Numbered from the stretch's first letter, positions 46,260 through 60,400 are shown. The stretch is 64,000 bases of DNA from Micromussa lordhowensis (GCA_964020085.1 OZ026597.1:18160109-18224108), one strand, 5' to 3'. Made by a program: numbers and translations. The notes: a model not told the origin generated them from the sequence alone.

Positions 46260-49200
46260 CTGGATGGTACAGAAACGAGAAACTAACTTGTTAGAAAATA
46301 AATGATCAAATGGATTTCAGCATCAACAGCCCTCTTCACGCATTGCATGTCTATGATACCGTAGTCTGCATGCATTGCGGGCTTTGCGTCTTATTGTTCA
46401 ACGAAGAATATGGTTCAAGAGTCGATGATCATCGACTCTTGCACGGTTATAACATATTGGGTGTCGTTAAAATACAGAGTTCTCATCGACAACAACAATT
46501 CACAGCTTTTTTTTGTAAAGAGAAGCAGAACTAATAGACAATCAAGAGAGAATGAGGTGGGGAAATAAATCTATAGCAAAACTAGACAGTTATCTTTAGA
46601 ACTTGGCACTGGAGGCTTGTCAGACATCATCTTCATAAACCAAGAGACCATGCCATAACTGATTTTCAATCTGACATTTGTAATATTTCTCCAAGATATT
46701 CCCCTAAGATTTCAAATTCTCTAGGTTACGAGTCTTAGTATTGCAAAGCGGATAAAAGTAAATCTATTACTGGCTATGAAGCTAAATCGAACCGAATTAC
46801 AAATAACTACCATGGGTTCCCTGTGTCATCCTCCTATATTGGATGTAGGAGGAAACATCTTTACCTGTTGTAAAGAACAATGTCGGGCTTCCAAACGAGC
46901 TTTGGGTCAATGTTGATAAATTTTACACCGCCATACTTAGTTGGGTTCCACCTCAAGAAAGGGTTTTCCCAAGACTGAAACAAAAACAGAAGAGTCAACT
47001 AATAATTCGCCACTTTAGAAACGAGAAGAAACCGGGCACAGCTCGCATCTCGCACTGGCTTATGGAACCGTTACTGTGGACAAAACGAAAGACGAGAAGC
47101 TGTATTGTCCCCAGCAACCATCCCATAAGCGACTGCGAGATGGTCCTCGCCCCAGGTTTCTTCTCGTTTCTGAAGAGACGAATTGTTGCAGGTCCAGAAC
47201 ACTAACGTTATCTTTGATAAGGCATAGAGTAAATTTAACATTTCATGCAACTTATATGCTTTACCCGGTGTTTCATTTTTCCCTATGAAAATATATATCG
47301 GGAAAGAGAGTGAAAACAACGTCCTTAAAAGAAAACGAAACGTGGTCCTCAATCTTACCTGTCTGATCCAGACTTTGCTCGTCATAATCTGACTTCGTCC
47401 GTTCTACACGATATAGAGAACAGAAAACAAACACCGACCTTAGTCACAATCAGCTCCTTAAGTGTTTCAATTGAAACATCTTTAGTGATAAGCTCAAGGA
47501 AATTATAAAGCGTTCACACGCGCCAGAGAAAACAAGTAGCAAGGAAAGGTTATTTGAATCGTTAATTTAAAGCGATCAAGTCCCACTTCAGATATAAATA
47601 GGGTAAAGAGCGTGCGATCTCTTAGAAGGGTACAAATTTTAAAACGTCAGGTCTGAAATAGGGAATAGAGGAAAGAGTATCACAAAATATATATTTTGGT
47701 CTGAGAGAAGCTTAAGGTTTTGACAATGAGGCGCCACACCTCCATAAAAAGGTGTTCGCCCTCCATTCATACCAGTTCAACTAGTTGGCTGAACATCATG
47801 TCAAAATTGACTGGTATCGGTTCTTCTTTATCGATGACCGGTCTCACTTCTTTGCTGTAGTTTGCAAACAGATCCTTCATGAGGCGGTGCTCTGAGTCAA
47901 GGTGCGGTTGACCTACAGAAGACAGAATCGAAACTCAGCAAGAATGTTTCCAGAGTGACTTTGCTGATCTTAGCTCTCCTATTGGAACAAAAAGCTCGTG
48001 TAACGTACACCGTTTAATCAATGCAACACGTCGGTCGTATTTCTTCACATTCTGGTCGCTGCATTCACATTCTGGCTAGGTATAACATTTTAACTTGACC
48101 ATGACTTCTTGCTTTCTTTGCATTACTTTTTTGCTTAGTATCTCTTTTCACCTCTAACCTTTGTTTTAATTTGTTTAAGCAATGGATCATTTTAAGTAGA
48201 AACTAGATGAGAAACCGGACTTCAGTGAGAGTGAAGGGTCTTTGGGTTATGGGCATAACTAAGTCTACTCAGTAAAACATGTATAAAGTAAGAGAACTGA
48301 GTCAGCAGCAGATAGTATAAATGAGTTGCTTTTGTTGTTTTGTTTACTAAAGCAGCATGAACTGAAAAATGTAGCATTTTTCGGAAGTTTGGGCATTCAC
48401 GGTTAGCTGGCTACCTGCAGAGCTTTCTAGTAAACAGCAGGAACGCTTTTTTTAAAAACATCACTCACCGCAGTTGCTTAACGTCATATCCCTATATCAA
48501 CGACCCGTGTGTGAATAAAATGAGCACAGATTTAATCCGCCTAACAATCTAGAATCTTTTGGTGCCCGTTCGCGCACGGAGAGAGTTCGAGAAGCAATAA
48601 TAAGTGAATTACTGATTTGTTAAAAAGCAAACTTTTAAAACAACTTTTAAAACAATATAACAAAGCTAACAAAGGTGTTTTTTATTTCGATTAACTCCAC
48701 AGAACATTGAAGGATTCAACAGCCAATTTTCAATTGCGTTTCTAAACTATGGTCCAAGTAAAATCACAGGAAAGTTCAGCGTTTTTTAATAAATCTAGTT
48801 TCAAGTGAGTGATTGAGAATGTAATTATGTTAATATGCTTCATATACTGTACCAAATCATTCTAAATACCATGTTTATTGTCAGTTGTTTATAAAGTTTA
48901 AAGAGGGTTTATCTTAAATAACAATTAGGCACAACAGATCTTGATAATGTTTAAGTTTCTAAATTAACTTACTGAAGTCACCGAGTGTCAAATACTGAAA
49001 ATTTAGCCAAAGGCTTTACTAGCTTTTACTTGAATCCTTGTTAAAACTGTTAAAATATTGTCTTTCATGTTCCATTCAAATTGCGCAGAACCTGCGAACT
49101 CAATACATATATTTGGGAGGTGTCTAGTCGCTTAAGGCCAGCCATTATCACTTGCTTCCAAAGATTAACATTAACTGCAGAAAGCAATTCCGCAAATATG

Positions 49201-50175
49201 TCCCAAACTGAACAGAGCTCATACTCCAAGGTGCTTGCGTCGGTTGATGTCTGTTTTGGTTTCAAGCATTAAACTTCACTTTTGCTAGAAGGCAATAATG
49301 GTCTTTTACAGTGACTTTTCACTTACTGTTGCTTAACAGACTTAGTATTGAAGTTGATCGAGTGAGTTTATTGTTAGTTAGTAACTAAGAGAGAGAGAGA
49401 GCAGGATTCGTGGATTTGCAGTATTCTCCGAATGCCTACTGGGTTGGTGACCCGATGTTTTTCACAATTCTTTGGAAACTGAGTAGGTTCCTTCCAGAAA
49501 TGAATAGCCCACAGACACATATGATAACAGTGTAATGGCTCAGTCGGTCAGCTCGAATTCTTCTGTGTTGATGTTTGGGAAGATAGCAGAAAGTCTAAAA
49601 TATAATGTTCTACGGTTATGTGCTTACATTATGTGCCATCCAGCATAGTGGTGAGACTCTAGTAAGTAGAAATGCGATAATTTCTCAAATTATGATTAAC
49701 AATATGGCATCCACAGCGTTACATGTTCTGGTTATTAACTCCGCAGGGCTGAAATAAAGCTTGATAAAAGTTTAAATTTGCTATAACTTGTTACCAGCCC
49801 GTCAAATAATGAGTATTTGTATTGCAGTAGTCACAATAACGGGTAAAACAAGTAAGACCAATGCAAGTGAAGGTACGTAGCTGAGTGAACTCTGATTGTT
49901 GAGGACCAAGTGCATGCTGTTTAGAACCTGTTTTTACTGATTGCAGTTTGCTCTCATTTGTGTGTTGCAAGCTACCCAAAGTCAAGTGGCCTGTAGCAGC
50001 AGTCGAAGATCAAAACAATCAGTCTAATTAACGGCTCTAGACTGTAAACAATCTCAACTTAGAAAAACAGGAGTATCAAAATACTCGTTTTACAACACGG
50101 CAAACTATACGTACCTCGGCAGACTTTGTGACAGGCCGCAATGACCAAAACAACTAACAATCCTCTATACGTCAT
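45185..50175 (-). CDS. Receptor B: nicotinic acetylcholine receptor-like subunit, alpha type, complete (5 coding exons)
   Basis: Cys-loop channel subunit, 476 aa. Exons in transcript order: 50115-50175, 47773-47912, 47359-47403, 46865-46974, 45185-46259; total 1431 nt, all GT-AG and in frame. Residues 1-~20 form the signal peptide (MTYRGLLVVLVIAACHKV). Loop D Trp (RQSWEN), loop A WKPDIVLYN, Cys-loop C154-C168, loop B GSWTYTS and loop C YSCCPDPFIDITY with C218-C219 are all present. M1 is about 236-259, M2 267-286 (Glu -1', Ser 2', Thr 6', Leu 9', Glu 20'), M3 300-322, M4 452-474, ending MIPT. The cytoplasmic loop is rich in Pro, Ser and basic residues. The last exon runs uninterrupted from before the Cys-loop to the stop. 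It is the most promoter-distal of the three - strand receptors and is about 3.4 kb from receptor C. Confidence 0.93.
46416..46441. repeat. 26-bp perfect palindrome in receptor B intron 4
   Basis: CAAGAGTCGATGA directly followed by its reverse complement, no spacer. Function unknown. Confidence 0.8.
46865..46974 (-). CDS. Receptor B exon 4 (110 nt)
   Basis: Encodes SWENPFLRWNPTKYGG through WKPDIVLYN, holding the loop-D Trp and loop-A Tyr. Acceptor tttcag, donor gtaaag; ends in phase 2. Confidence 0.93.
47359..47403 (-). CDS. Receptor B exon 3 (45 nt)
   Basis: Encodes NGRSQIMTSKVWIRQ, with acceptor cgtgtag and donor gtaaga. NGR replaces the usual DEK at its start; the rest follows the nicotinic consensus. 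Confidence 0.93.
47773..47912 (-). CDS. Receptor B exon 2 (mature N terminus)
   Basis: 140 nt encoding LDSEHRLMKDLF, then FDMMFSQLVEL. Acceptor ctgtag, donor gtatga. 140 nt is, from memory, the size of exon 2 in vertebrate alpha7-type genes. Confidence 0.9.
50115..50175 (-). CDS. Receptor B exon 1 (signal peptide)
   Basis: 61 nt, ATG at 50175-50173, a hydrophobic leader of 20 codons plus one base, donor gtacgt. The phase matches exon 2. The leader is short but has a clear hydrophobic core (LLVVLVIAA). Confidence 0.8.
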
Positions 50176-51788
50176 GACAGTTTCAAGGGAAGAGAACCTT
50201 CAAACGGTCAGCTTACATATACAAAATAACCTCCGTTTGGCATAAAAATGGCCTTAATTTCGACTGATTGTTATTTTTAAACGCCTTAACAGCGGGTCGA
50301 ATGCCCTGCTCGACCAATTAACAGTTAAGCATCAGTTTCTTTTGTATCATGGATTGTGGCATGCCTTTGTTTGGCGCGTTCCTTCACGAACAAAAACCCT
50401 TTGGAAACACCTTTTGTGTTTTTGTTTCCCGCAGCCACATATCTTGATTGATAGAACTGAAAAAATGCTCAATAAGAACTGAAGATTAATTAAATTATCG
50501 CGCATTCATTTGTGCCCTGCCGAGATGAAAGCTGTGTCGATCAAGTCACGAGAAGTGATCAGTCATCAACACATAATTGTTGTGACGAGGCAGTACAAAT
50601 TTCATTTTCTTTGTAGCAAACGTAGAGAGTGTAATATGAGGTAGACAAAACAACACATCCTCTTCAATTATTACGTGCTTGTTTACTAGAGTGTTAAGTA
50701 TTCGGCGGTACAGTGTTTTTTTCTGAACCTATTTATGCAATATATGAGCCAAGTGAACTAGCTAGGTACAACATTTCTGTTGGCTGGAAGAACACTCTGC
50801 AATCCTCCACACTTTATTTTAAGTCACGCAGAATGAAAATAACAACTATTAAAATGATACTGAAGAAAAATGTTCAGTAAAAACCTGTTAAACATTCACC
50901 AATGAACAGAAATAGGAACGGCAGAAATTATTTCCATGGCAACGCCAAATGTGGTCAAACCTGCAAACGTACCCTATTTAATTTCGAGATTAATAACTTT
51001 GTGTCTCTTGTTCAGGGCCACCTTAGTTTTTGATGAATTCGAGAAAACTCTGAGCACCTACGACATTTGTCTTAGAAAATTGGTTGAAATATGCATTTTG
51101 TAAACTAGACAAGAATACTAGTATCAAAAAGAAAAACTTTTTAACCTGTAGTGTTAGAATTATCTTTAAAGTAACCATTTTCCTTATTCTCAGTCGGCCC
51201 ACTTGACAACTGGATGTGTTATTATCTTAGGAAAACGTTAGCGTTTGATTGCATCTTGTTTGAATTAAAGGGTTTCTGATCCATGATTATACATGTATAT
51301 TGTCTGTTATAGTTTCCTCATTGATAGAGGAGAGACCGTAGTGAGTTGGACACTGTATATCAGTTCGATTCTTGCAAGCTGCCACATCAGTTCTCTCCGT
51401 CCAGTAGAACTAACATCTCATTCAAATATAGTAAATAATCATAACATAGTGTCGGATTTGAGTTTTACCTTGAAAGTTCTGAACTAAAAATGAAGCAATC
51501 TGTCCGTTCATATTGCAACTGAGGGGGGAGCAACAATTAAAAGGCGCTATTTAGAACAGTCCCACTTTCCAATCATCTTCTTGGACAGTAGCTTCCTAAA
51601 CAGGTGTTCATATGGCTCGTCATGCATGATCGTCATGTAGGGAGGCAACTTCAGTCACTTTAGGGCCTTTTATTCATAAAAGTGGAGGGGGAGGGTTTTA
51701 AACGGCAGCCGTTTTGACTAAGTTCTTGACTTGAGACAGATGTGACGTGACAATTAGAGAAATTAGAAAATTAGACAATTAGACAACT
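50176..51788. other. Upstream of receptor B, nothing else recognised
   Basis: AT-rich sequence holding the presumed receptor B promoter. A short ATTAGA/ACAATTAG repeat tract lies at about 51750-51800, just before the LINE remnant. Confidence 0.4.
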
Positions 51789-52417
51789 AGAAAATTAGAG
51801 AGGGTACAAGAACGGGCCCTTAGAGCTGTTTATTGTGATAGCATATCATCATATAGCGACCTCCTTAAGAGGGCTAATTTAAAAACCTTATGTAATAGCA
51901 GATTACATGACATAGCTGTGTTAATGTTTAAAGTTAAAAATAATTTGTGCCCTAATAATATCAAGAACCTGTTTGTTATTAATAACAACGAATATAATTT
52001 AAGAAACAATGATTTCAGTATCCCTAGAGTTAGTACTACGCGCTATGGTAAGCACTCTCTTAGGTACTTAGGTCCAGTAATCTGGTCTAAGCTAGATGGA
52101 AAAATAAGAGCACAAAGAACGCTGCAAGAATTTAAAAACGCTTTACATAAAGTAGATATATACACTCTGATCTCTTCGAATGACTGCAAGAACTGTATTT
52201 TATGTAAATCTTAATTAATTTAAATATTATTAAGATCATATTATTCTGATCATTACTATCTTATTATCTTATTATATATAGGTTATCTTATTATTTAGGG
52301 TAGGTTTTTATATAGTTTTTAGATTATTTTAGTTTAGGTGTCCTTACTTAGTGGGAAACTGCTATCTTATTTGACACGTAAATAAAGTTTATTATTATTA
52401 TTATTTATTATTATTAT
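51789..52417 (+). mobile_element. 5'-truncated LINE 3' end with ATT tail
   Basis: In frame from 51789 it reads LERVQERALRAVYCDSISSY, then SDLLKRANLKTLCNSRLHDI and, from 51918, MLMFKVKNNLCP to TTRYGKHSLRYLGPVIWSKL; stop at 52212-52214. This is the C-terminal tail typical of CR1/L2-type LINE polymerases. About 170 nt of AT-rich 3' sequence with AATAAA (52381 on) and an ATT tract (52388-52417) follow. The frame is open, so the copy is fairly young. It lies between receptors B and C, antisense to them. Confidence 0.8.
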
Positions 52418-53555
52418 GTCTAATAGGACTGAAATCCTCTTCCGCGCCTGTCAATTCTTTTGCGCTATTCCTTTTTGTCATCAGTTGAGAAATTATTAAC
52501 ACGCCCATTTCCCTCTTATCATGGTTTGCGTAGTCTGTCTCTCCGTCTTGAATTAAGTCTCTCTTTCACCATATCCCCTCCCCCCCCTTTTTCATGCCAC
52601 AGTTACTTGCCGAAGCTGAAGGCTTCGGCAAATAATGGATCTGCGAGACACTGATAACTCACGATATTTTGCTCAATCTCGTCCAATACTTTTTTGCAGA
52701 CATGAAAAAGGGTATACGATAACCGAGTTCAATAATTGTTTTATCATTCGATCACCAAGTTTGTTTTCATATTTAAATCACTCTGACAGCTCAGGGAAGC
52801 GATTTGCCATTTTTCACATAAGAGCGTGGTTTCAATTGCGCATGAGCAGAATATTGTTTGCAACATTACACAGTAATACGCATGAGCAGAACATCATTTA
52901 TGGGCAAGTATTTGCAGGTCACGTGTTAGGCTCCCGGCCAATGAAAAAGAAGGGAAAAAATGCATCGAATGATAAATTTATTTCATTTGTATTCCCATCA
53001 AAATAATACCTCTGTTTAAAAGTTTGCTATTGCAATTGTACTTGTCAAACAACACTAGAAGCTAAATATAGTTTTGTCAAGAGATCATTTTGTCTAAGGT
53101 ATTTTATTTCATTTAAAAGACTGAAGACAACGAGTAACGACTTCGAAACGAGTGTAAATATGAGCAGACAACTGACCCAAGTCAAATCAACACTGAGATA
53201 GCGGCAATACTTCTTAGTCTCTGCTTGTTTTTGTTTGCGGGATATCTGTTAAAAACGGTGCAATATTTTATAAGCCTTTTGAAAGTTGTTGCTTGAAAAT
53301 GGCCTTGAAATATATATTTTAAAAGTATTCATCCTTGTTTTTTACTACAGAATGCAAAATTTAATACTGAGCAGTGTAGTCATACTAAACTGATGCCATT
53401 GTAAACGCCGTGCGAGTTTAAGACGTTAAACTGCTGCTCGGCTGGCTTCAGGGCTTGCGCTTATGTCAGCTACAACTTTGTTTACCAAATTTTTACCCAA
53501 GGCCAGAACTCTTTCGGAAAAAAAATTTGATTTTCAAGGAGCTTCCCCCTTGTAG
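52418..53555. other. Intergenic downstream of receptor C
   Basis: AATAAA on the - strand at 53103-53108, about 450 nt past the receptor C stop, is a possible polyadenylation signal. The 35 nt next to the stop resemble the same place after receptor D. No gene recognised. Confidence 0.4.
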
Positions 53556-54481
53556 TTATTTTGGAATCATAAAGTAGAATGCCAGTGTGGATCCCAAGAT
53601 GGTAATGGCCGTGATCCAGAAGAACGCAATGTCCAGAACTGCGGCTGCGTGATGCCAGTCATTGATCTTTGCATCTGACTCTTGCGTGTCTTTCAAATGA
53701 GAAACGATAGCGCGCATGCCATAAACGATCTCTTCCATCCGCTCGTCCGATGGCGTCAGTGACATGTTAGATCCCAAGGGTGACGTGTGGAAACATTTGC
53801 TGTCGGTTTCTGTCTCGCCTTTCTTTGGGCTCGCTATCTTTGGCATGGAAACTACCAGATGATTCTGACTGCGGTGGATTTCGTAAGGATTTCCTTGTAC
53901 TTTTGTCACGTAGAAATTCTTGTTCTTGTCGTCTTGTTTCATCTTGGCTCGTTCGTCGGACGGCATGGCTAGCAGCATTGGGCCTAAGATATCAAAGATG
54001 AGCTTGCGGAACCAGGCAGGCATCTCCCTTTCTGGATCACGGTGATAAACTCTCAGAATAGAGCACGTTATGACTAAGGCAACCGTGACCTGAACCAAGA
54101 CTGTAACCGAGTATTTGCCAATCAGTGGAGTCACCTCCGAGGTGCGCGGCACGTTCTCTGTGAAAACCATCATGAACACGGTCAAACCCAGGAGAATGGT
54201 TATGACCAGGCCCATGCGCTCACCTGACTCTGGCGGCAGATAGAAGGAGAAAACCGTCAAGACAGCCAGGACAATACACGGAATGATGAGGTTCATCATG
54301 TAGAAGAGCACTCTGCGTTTGACGTGGATGGTGTATGTGATGTCGATGAAGGGATGGGGGCAGCAGCTGTACAGCTCTACATTGCGCTTCAGAGGTGCCT
54401 CTAGCAATTCCCACTCGCCGCTGACTGTGTATTTGGAGATATCTGCAGAGTCGCGCTTTTTGGTAAGGTTTAGCTTGTTTC
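53556..54481 (-). CDS. Receptor C exon 6 (loop C to stop)
   Basis: 926 nt beginning NKLNLTKKRD, with the vicinal Cys pair, M1-M4 and stop TAA at 53558-53556; acceptor attctag. Open reading upstream of 54481 is intron read-through, not coding. Confidence 0.95.
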
Positions 54482-57400
54482 CTAGAATGCAAAAAAGGAA
54501 AAATAAGTTGCAATCTTTGTGTAAAGTTTTAATCATACTGTGATGCAGACGTAGGTATTAAGCCCACTTTGAAGGAACTTTTTAGAAGCCGTGCGAGCTT
54601 TCATAGATTATTTGGTGGAGAGCAGGGGCACAACAAACAAATATGGAGCGCTGACGAAATGGTGATTCATTAGCATTTCTTTTAAAATATCGTTACGTAT
54701 TGAACCTTGTGTAAGGGTTCTTTCTCACGGTATTGAGTAAAACCTTGGCCGAACTGGAAAAATTGTTCACGACGTGCCACCCACTCTCCCCTCCCCTGCA
54801 ACATCCCACACATTTTCCCATAGGTGCTCGCGAGGATACTTTCGGCACCAGGCACACACTTTTTCCAAAAGACTCTTCGAGCACAAAGGTCGCGCGAATT
54901 TTAAAATTGCTGCAGAGACACGGTTATTTCAAAAGAAAAGGAAAGTAACCAACTCCACGAACAACTATTCTTCATGGATTCCGCATATGGAACGGAGAGA
55001 AACTCTTATGCCTGCCATGTTATGCACGGAGCGAAAACAGTTAGCGAAGGACATATCATGAAACCAAGATGGCCGCTATAAAAGGTGAGCTGAACTGAGT
55101 TGCAGAAGTGAGATTTGAGTTGAAGAAGTGAGATTTGACAATAAGGTTCCTTTTTTAGTTCGGTCGAACGCATTTATGGATAATGCTCCCTAAAAAACTC
55201 GGGATTTCTTCTAGGGAAGTGAATTTTTGGCGTATTAACATGTAAGCTTAATAATAACCTAAATGCTGTTTTACGGCACGAAAATATTTCCTATAGCGAA
55301 GATATCAGTCGCATCAACTGTAGTTGTTATTGGCTGGTGAAGAGTTCTTTGGTATATAAAGGTATTGTACATTAAGATAAAAACAATATTTGACAGTTCC
55401 TAAACAGATGCAAATGATTTGTTTTGTACAGACATAATAGTGTTGTTAGGTTGTATTATAAACACAATAGTATTTTTGAGGGTCATGACATGGTGAAAAA
55501 CAAAACAAAGCAAAAAAAAAATGCATATTTAGTTGTAATAGAGGAGAGAATGGTCCATGGCTTGAGTTCCTCAAAACCTCAGTGTTGTCAGACAAGTTTT
55601 ATCACACTATCCTCACCTGTGTAAGTCCAGGAACCAAACACAAGTGGGCAAGTCTGCTCATCAAATGGGAAATAATTAATATTAATCTTGCAGATGCTGT
55701 GTATCTCTGTCGGAGCAAACCATTCGGTATAGCCATTGTATTTCAGCACTGCCTTTGTGTCAAAATTATATATTGCACCTGTTTCACCAAAACCAATACT
55801 TGAAAACAAAGTAAAGATGAATATTAGTGACAGTTACAAATTTGACAATAACAGTTAATGTATATGTATAGGTATGGGATTGAATCCAAATAAATGTTAT
55901 AAGCAATACAGACAATGACTTTTGTATACTTATAAATAGAGAAATCATTTGATGCTTCAAAATAAAGTTTCTAGTACATTAAATAGAGAGAAATGTAAAA
56001 TGAAAACTATAGTGCTACTTGTACACCACTGAAGATAAATGTTTTGTAAGGTAATTTGAGGCCAGTATTGTTTGAATTTCTAATGGCGGGTACCGGTTGC
56101 TTAATTAAAATGAGATGTGCTTTTTGATCATGCAGCTTTTTTAGCTTCTGTATATATTCCAAGTACCAGTAGATTGTAAACAGTTCCATAAACATTCGAA
56201 AATATGTTTTTGATTAACTGCTATGTTTTGGCGAAGAACAATAGTTGTCATGTTAGTCAGGCCTATATCTTTGTTGGTCATGCTCTTGAAGAATGCTGTC
56301 TGATGATGCAAATAAGAACTTCATATGAATTTACAGGTGGCAAGTTTAAGTTTCATGTTCAACTGACAGTAGCCCTTATTGATATTCACATCAGACTAGC
56401 TAATTTTATCTCCAATCCTTACTTTGAAGTGTTAACATGCAAATTTTGTCATGGTAATTATTTGAACTCCAAAAGCAGCAAAGATGAAAAGCATACAATG
56501 CACCTTTGTCAAAACATCTACTAGTTACACAGTATTATAAGGGTTTAATGGTGGATGTTGAGCAACTGACATGATCTTTTATAAAAAGTGAAACTCATCT
56601 TAGCTAAATGCTTACTTGTTGTAAAGGATGATGTCCGGTTTCCAAATAAGTTTTGGGTCAATATTGATCTGTTCAATCCCACCATATTTCTTTGGATCCC
56701 ATCTAAGGTATGGGTTAGTCCACATCTACAGTTGTAGCAAGATGAAAGCACCATTGTAAATAACATTTCTGTGTTATTAAAGTACAGTTTTATCAGCATC
56801 CTTTATTGAAAGGTTTATCAAAGAAGAAGTGTTTCATGTAACTCAACTTTTTCATGCAGGATAGATGAATACTTCCTAATCACCTTAGTTTAGCTTGCCC
56901 AAGATTTGTTCACTCGAGAAAAAAGGGACGGGTGTGTGTTTTTTGGGGGGTCAATAAATTATTACTAATTGTATGTATTTTCTCATTTTTAAGTACCGGT
57001 ATGTTTTAGCAGAGTGATGTTCTGGCTATCATTTTTTGAATTGATAAATGAACTACAAATACATGTACATGTACAGTGTGTATGATGTTATAATATTAAT
57101 TTGATATTTTATATCAATGTGGACCTTGCATAATGCTCATACATTTCTTTAAATTTGCTTCATAACCATTGTACATTTTAAAGTTTTATTGCATATACAT
57201 GTACATTGTGCATGTATGAAACAGGGTAGTTTTAGTTTTTAACAGGTACAAAATTATTGTGGTGTTCTTTTGGTTTATGCTATGAAATCTGATTGTTTTT
57301 TTTAAACACTACATGTAATTATAGCTTCTTTTGCACTGTTGTGTCACGTTATTTCTTCAATAAAAATTGTAAGGCTCTGACAGAAAAAATTAATTTTTCA

Positions 57401-60400
57401 GCTGCTTTTTATTCACTTTTGTGGTATTTGAGTCAACCTGGATAAAACTTCTTACTTATGTTGAAAAAGTTAAAAAAGAAAAAAAAAGAGAAAAAAAAAC
57501 AGACCAAAATTTTCATTAATTTCCACTTGCTTGTTAAGTTGTACAATTAAAATCAAGTGCTGTATTGTTTGCGTTCATGCTTACAGTGTAAGTCGGGTAA
57601 ACTTCGGGACTGTTTTGCTTAAAGCATGTAAGTTCACTGCACACTGTACCTGTCTTAACCACACTTTGCTGGAGAGTATTTGATTTTTGCTATCCTGTTG
57701 GAAAAAAGTAAGAACAACAATAACATACTTGATGCATCAGTAGAGAAACATCTAGAGTCCATCTCAGTTTATGTAACTGTATACACTTTCATATTTCATT
57801 TTTTCTTTGTCACATGCTTACATGCTGAACATTTCATATTTCACTTCTAATTCCTCATATCATGAAAGTACTTTAGAAGTGTTTTCTAAGTATGGACACT
57901 GTAGAAGAACGTAAAGTCTACTTTTTTCACATGTACATAACATGTAACTTTGTGTGGCCACCATGTTGGTGCCCCACCCAGAAACCAAGACATAGAAACT
58001 ATCATTTTGCAGAAGTTAAAAAACAAGTGTTAAACAGTGCCAGAGGAAAGTACCTTTCAGTGACATTTAGGTTCATTAGACCTTTTGCATCATTGGTCAC
58101 ATGACCTACTTTCCATGAACATAAAAGCAACCACTTTTGAGGAATACATTTATCATGATAGAAAGGTTGCACAGGATAAGCTGACATGCGCATTTGCAGG
58201 GTTGTCTCAAAAGTGGGTAACTTTTTTATGGCAGCCTGAAATGTCAGTCATCTCCCGCCTACAGCGTGATCGCAAGGCGTACACGACCCCACAAGCTTGT
58301 TAGCTTTGATATTTTATCGTGTATAAATAAAGGTTGTATGTATGCGAGAGGTGGGTGGTAAGATGACTGACACTTCAGGCTAACAGGCCATATTCGTATT
58401 CTCGGTATAGCGAAGCGTGCTAGTCTTTAATATAGAATGCAAATAATTATATTCTCCACGAGGCTCATAGAACATCAGCGTGTTCTGTGAGAACTAGAGG
58501 GAATCTAGGCAAAGTTTCCGTTTCAAAAATGTGTTTTAGGAACATCGGCTGTTTTAGAAAAGAGTTTTAGGAAAATCGTCCGCCATTCCGGTTTCTTTGT
58601 CTGAGTCTTGTCTGATTCATGACGTCACTCACGCGCTTTGTTTTTGGACTGGAACCAGCTTGCAAATGAGGCTAATCCGTTCAAATGCAAATGACATTGA
58701 TCTCTTTTCAGTGATAGTCCTCCGCATAAGCCTCCATTGCAAGCTAGTTCCAGTTCTATACTGGGAATTACCGCATACGAATATGGTCTATTAGCCTGAA
58801 GTGTCTGTAATCTCCCACCCTCAGCCTAATCCACCTAATTATCACGTGGTCAATTGTTGTCAAGTTCTTTTGAATGATCAAAAGTTATAGCTATCTTTTG
58901 GAGCGCAGTAAAAAGTATCACGTAAAAAACATTTCTTCTCAGTGCATGCCATGTCGTATAGTATGGTTTGATCCGTAAACACAAAAAGTGGAACCACATT
59001 TCCTAAGATTTGCCTCCTTCAGGGGTTTTCGGTTCGTTTTTCATACTTTCTTACATAATTAACAATCTCGTTTTAAAAAGAAATCTCGTTAATATGCGAG
59101 TCCATAGTTTCCGCCTTACCAGGTATATAAGTTGACTATACGCCAAATCGAACATGACTTCAATCGCCTCTGACTTATTCCTTACGGGCAAGGCGTCCTT
59201 ACTGTAGCCACTCTTGAATAAGTCATGAATCAGTCTATGTTCGAAATCTTCGCTGTGATAACCTGTGTGTAAAATGAACAAAGTGAAACAAATCGTGGTC
59301 AACAGACGTTGTGAAATAGTTCTGGACTTCAGGATTTGCTAACATTCGCCGAAAATCGTATTTTCCTTTGGTCTGGATTTTCGTTCGCATTAGCGAAAGC
59401 TCGTGACAATTCGTTTCGTTCAGAGGTTAGTAAACGTCGGCGATAATTTCGCAGAAAACAGGGAACGAAATTCGTAGGAATTCGCTTGCATTACTTTTGC
59501 ACAGTACTGTAGATACAACAAGTGCACAAAGCCCCATTTTTATGACATTATATATCCAGACTTTTGTTCATAGTACACTTTTGTTTCGGCTATAACCCAG
59601 TTGATACACTGATTGTAAGTGGTCGGTTCCTTCTTCTTTACATGCTCTTTGTATCTAACAAGTACTAGCACGTTGTGGTTATGAAAAAGTTAACTCGTAC
59701 ATGTATCTCACAGACTAAGGTGTGCAGTGAGGTGTTACTTTGTTGAAGCGAAATGAAAGAAAGGTTCCAGATCTTTTACAACATTTTTATTGGAGTGTAC
59801 GTACATGTAGCGAAACAAAATGGCTTAAAGTATCAGTTTGGCGGAAGGGATCACGTAGAACGAAAAGCTTCTAATAACTGTTTCTTTATTGCTATTACTG
59901 GGACCAGATTAAAATCTTGATAGTTTACCCGAGAGCTTCTTTTTTCTTTCACTATTATTGGCGATTACCGCTCCAGAGAATAAGAAACAGACAGAATGAA
60001 CCTCGATTTATCTCGACCGACTGTCGAAACTAATTACTTGTGATTGTTCTAAATCGCTTTTTCTTTCCCGACTGTGATTATATCTCCATAAATGCTTCAT
60101 TGCCACTTCTGTTTTATTATTCTTTCGTTTTAACCCATTGGCTTGATGTTTATTTGACTTAAAGACCATTTCATATGGAACAGAATCGGCTAAAATCTGT
60201 TTTGGGTGACACAGTGCCCCTTTTCAGTGAAAGGTGCTTCTTACGACGCCGCATTTAATTACCGTACCTTGGGCCAGAAGGAAACTTGCAAATGATAATT
60301 AGCTATGATATATCGACACTAAAAAGATAATTAGACCAAACTAGAGCAACGATGGTTAAGGCTGGGAAAGATTGAGACCAATGAGAAACACTGCCGGGCT

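Noticed and set aside
54220..54543. Other-frame open frames over receptor C (both strands)
   Set aside because: Shadows of the receptor coding exon and of intron read-through.
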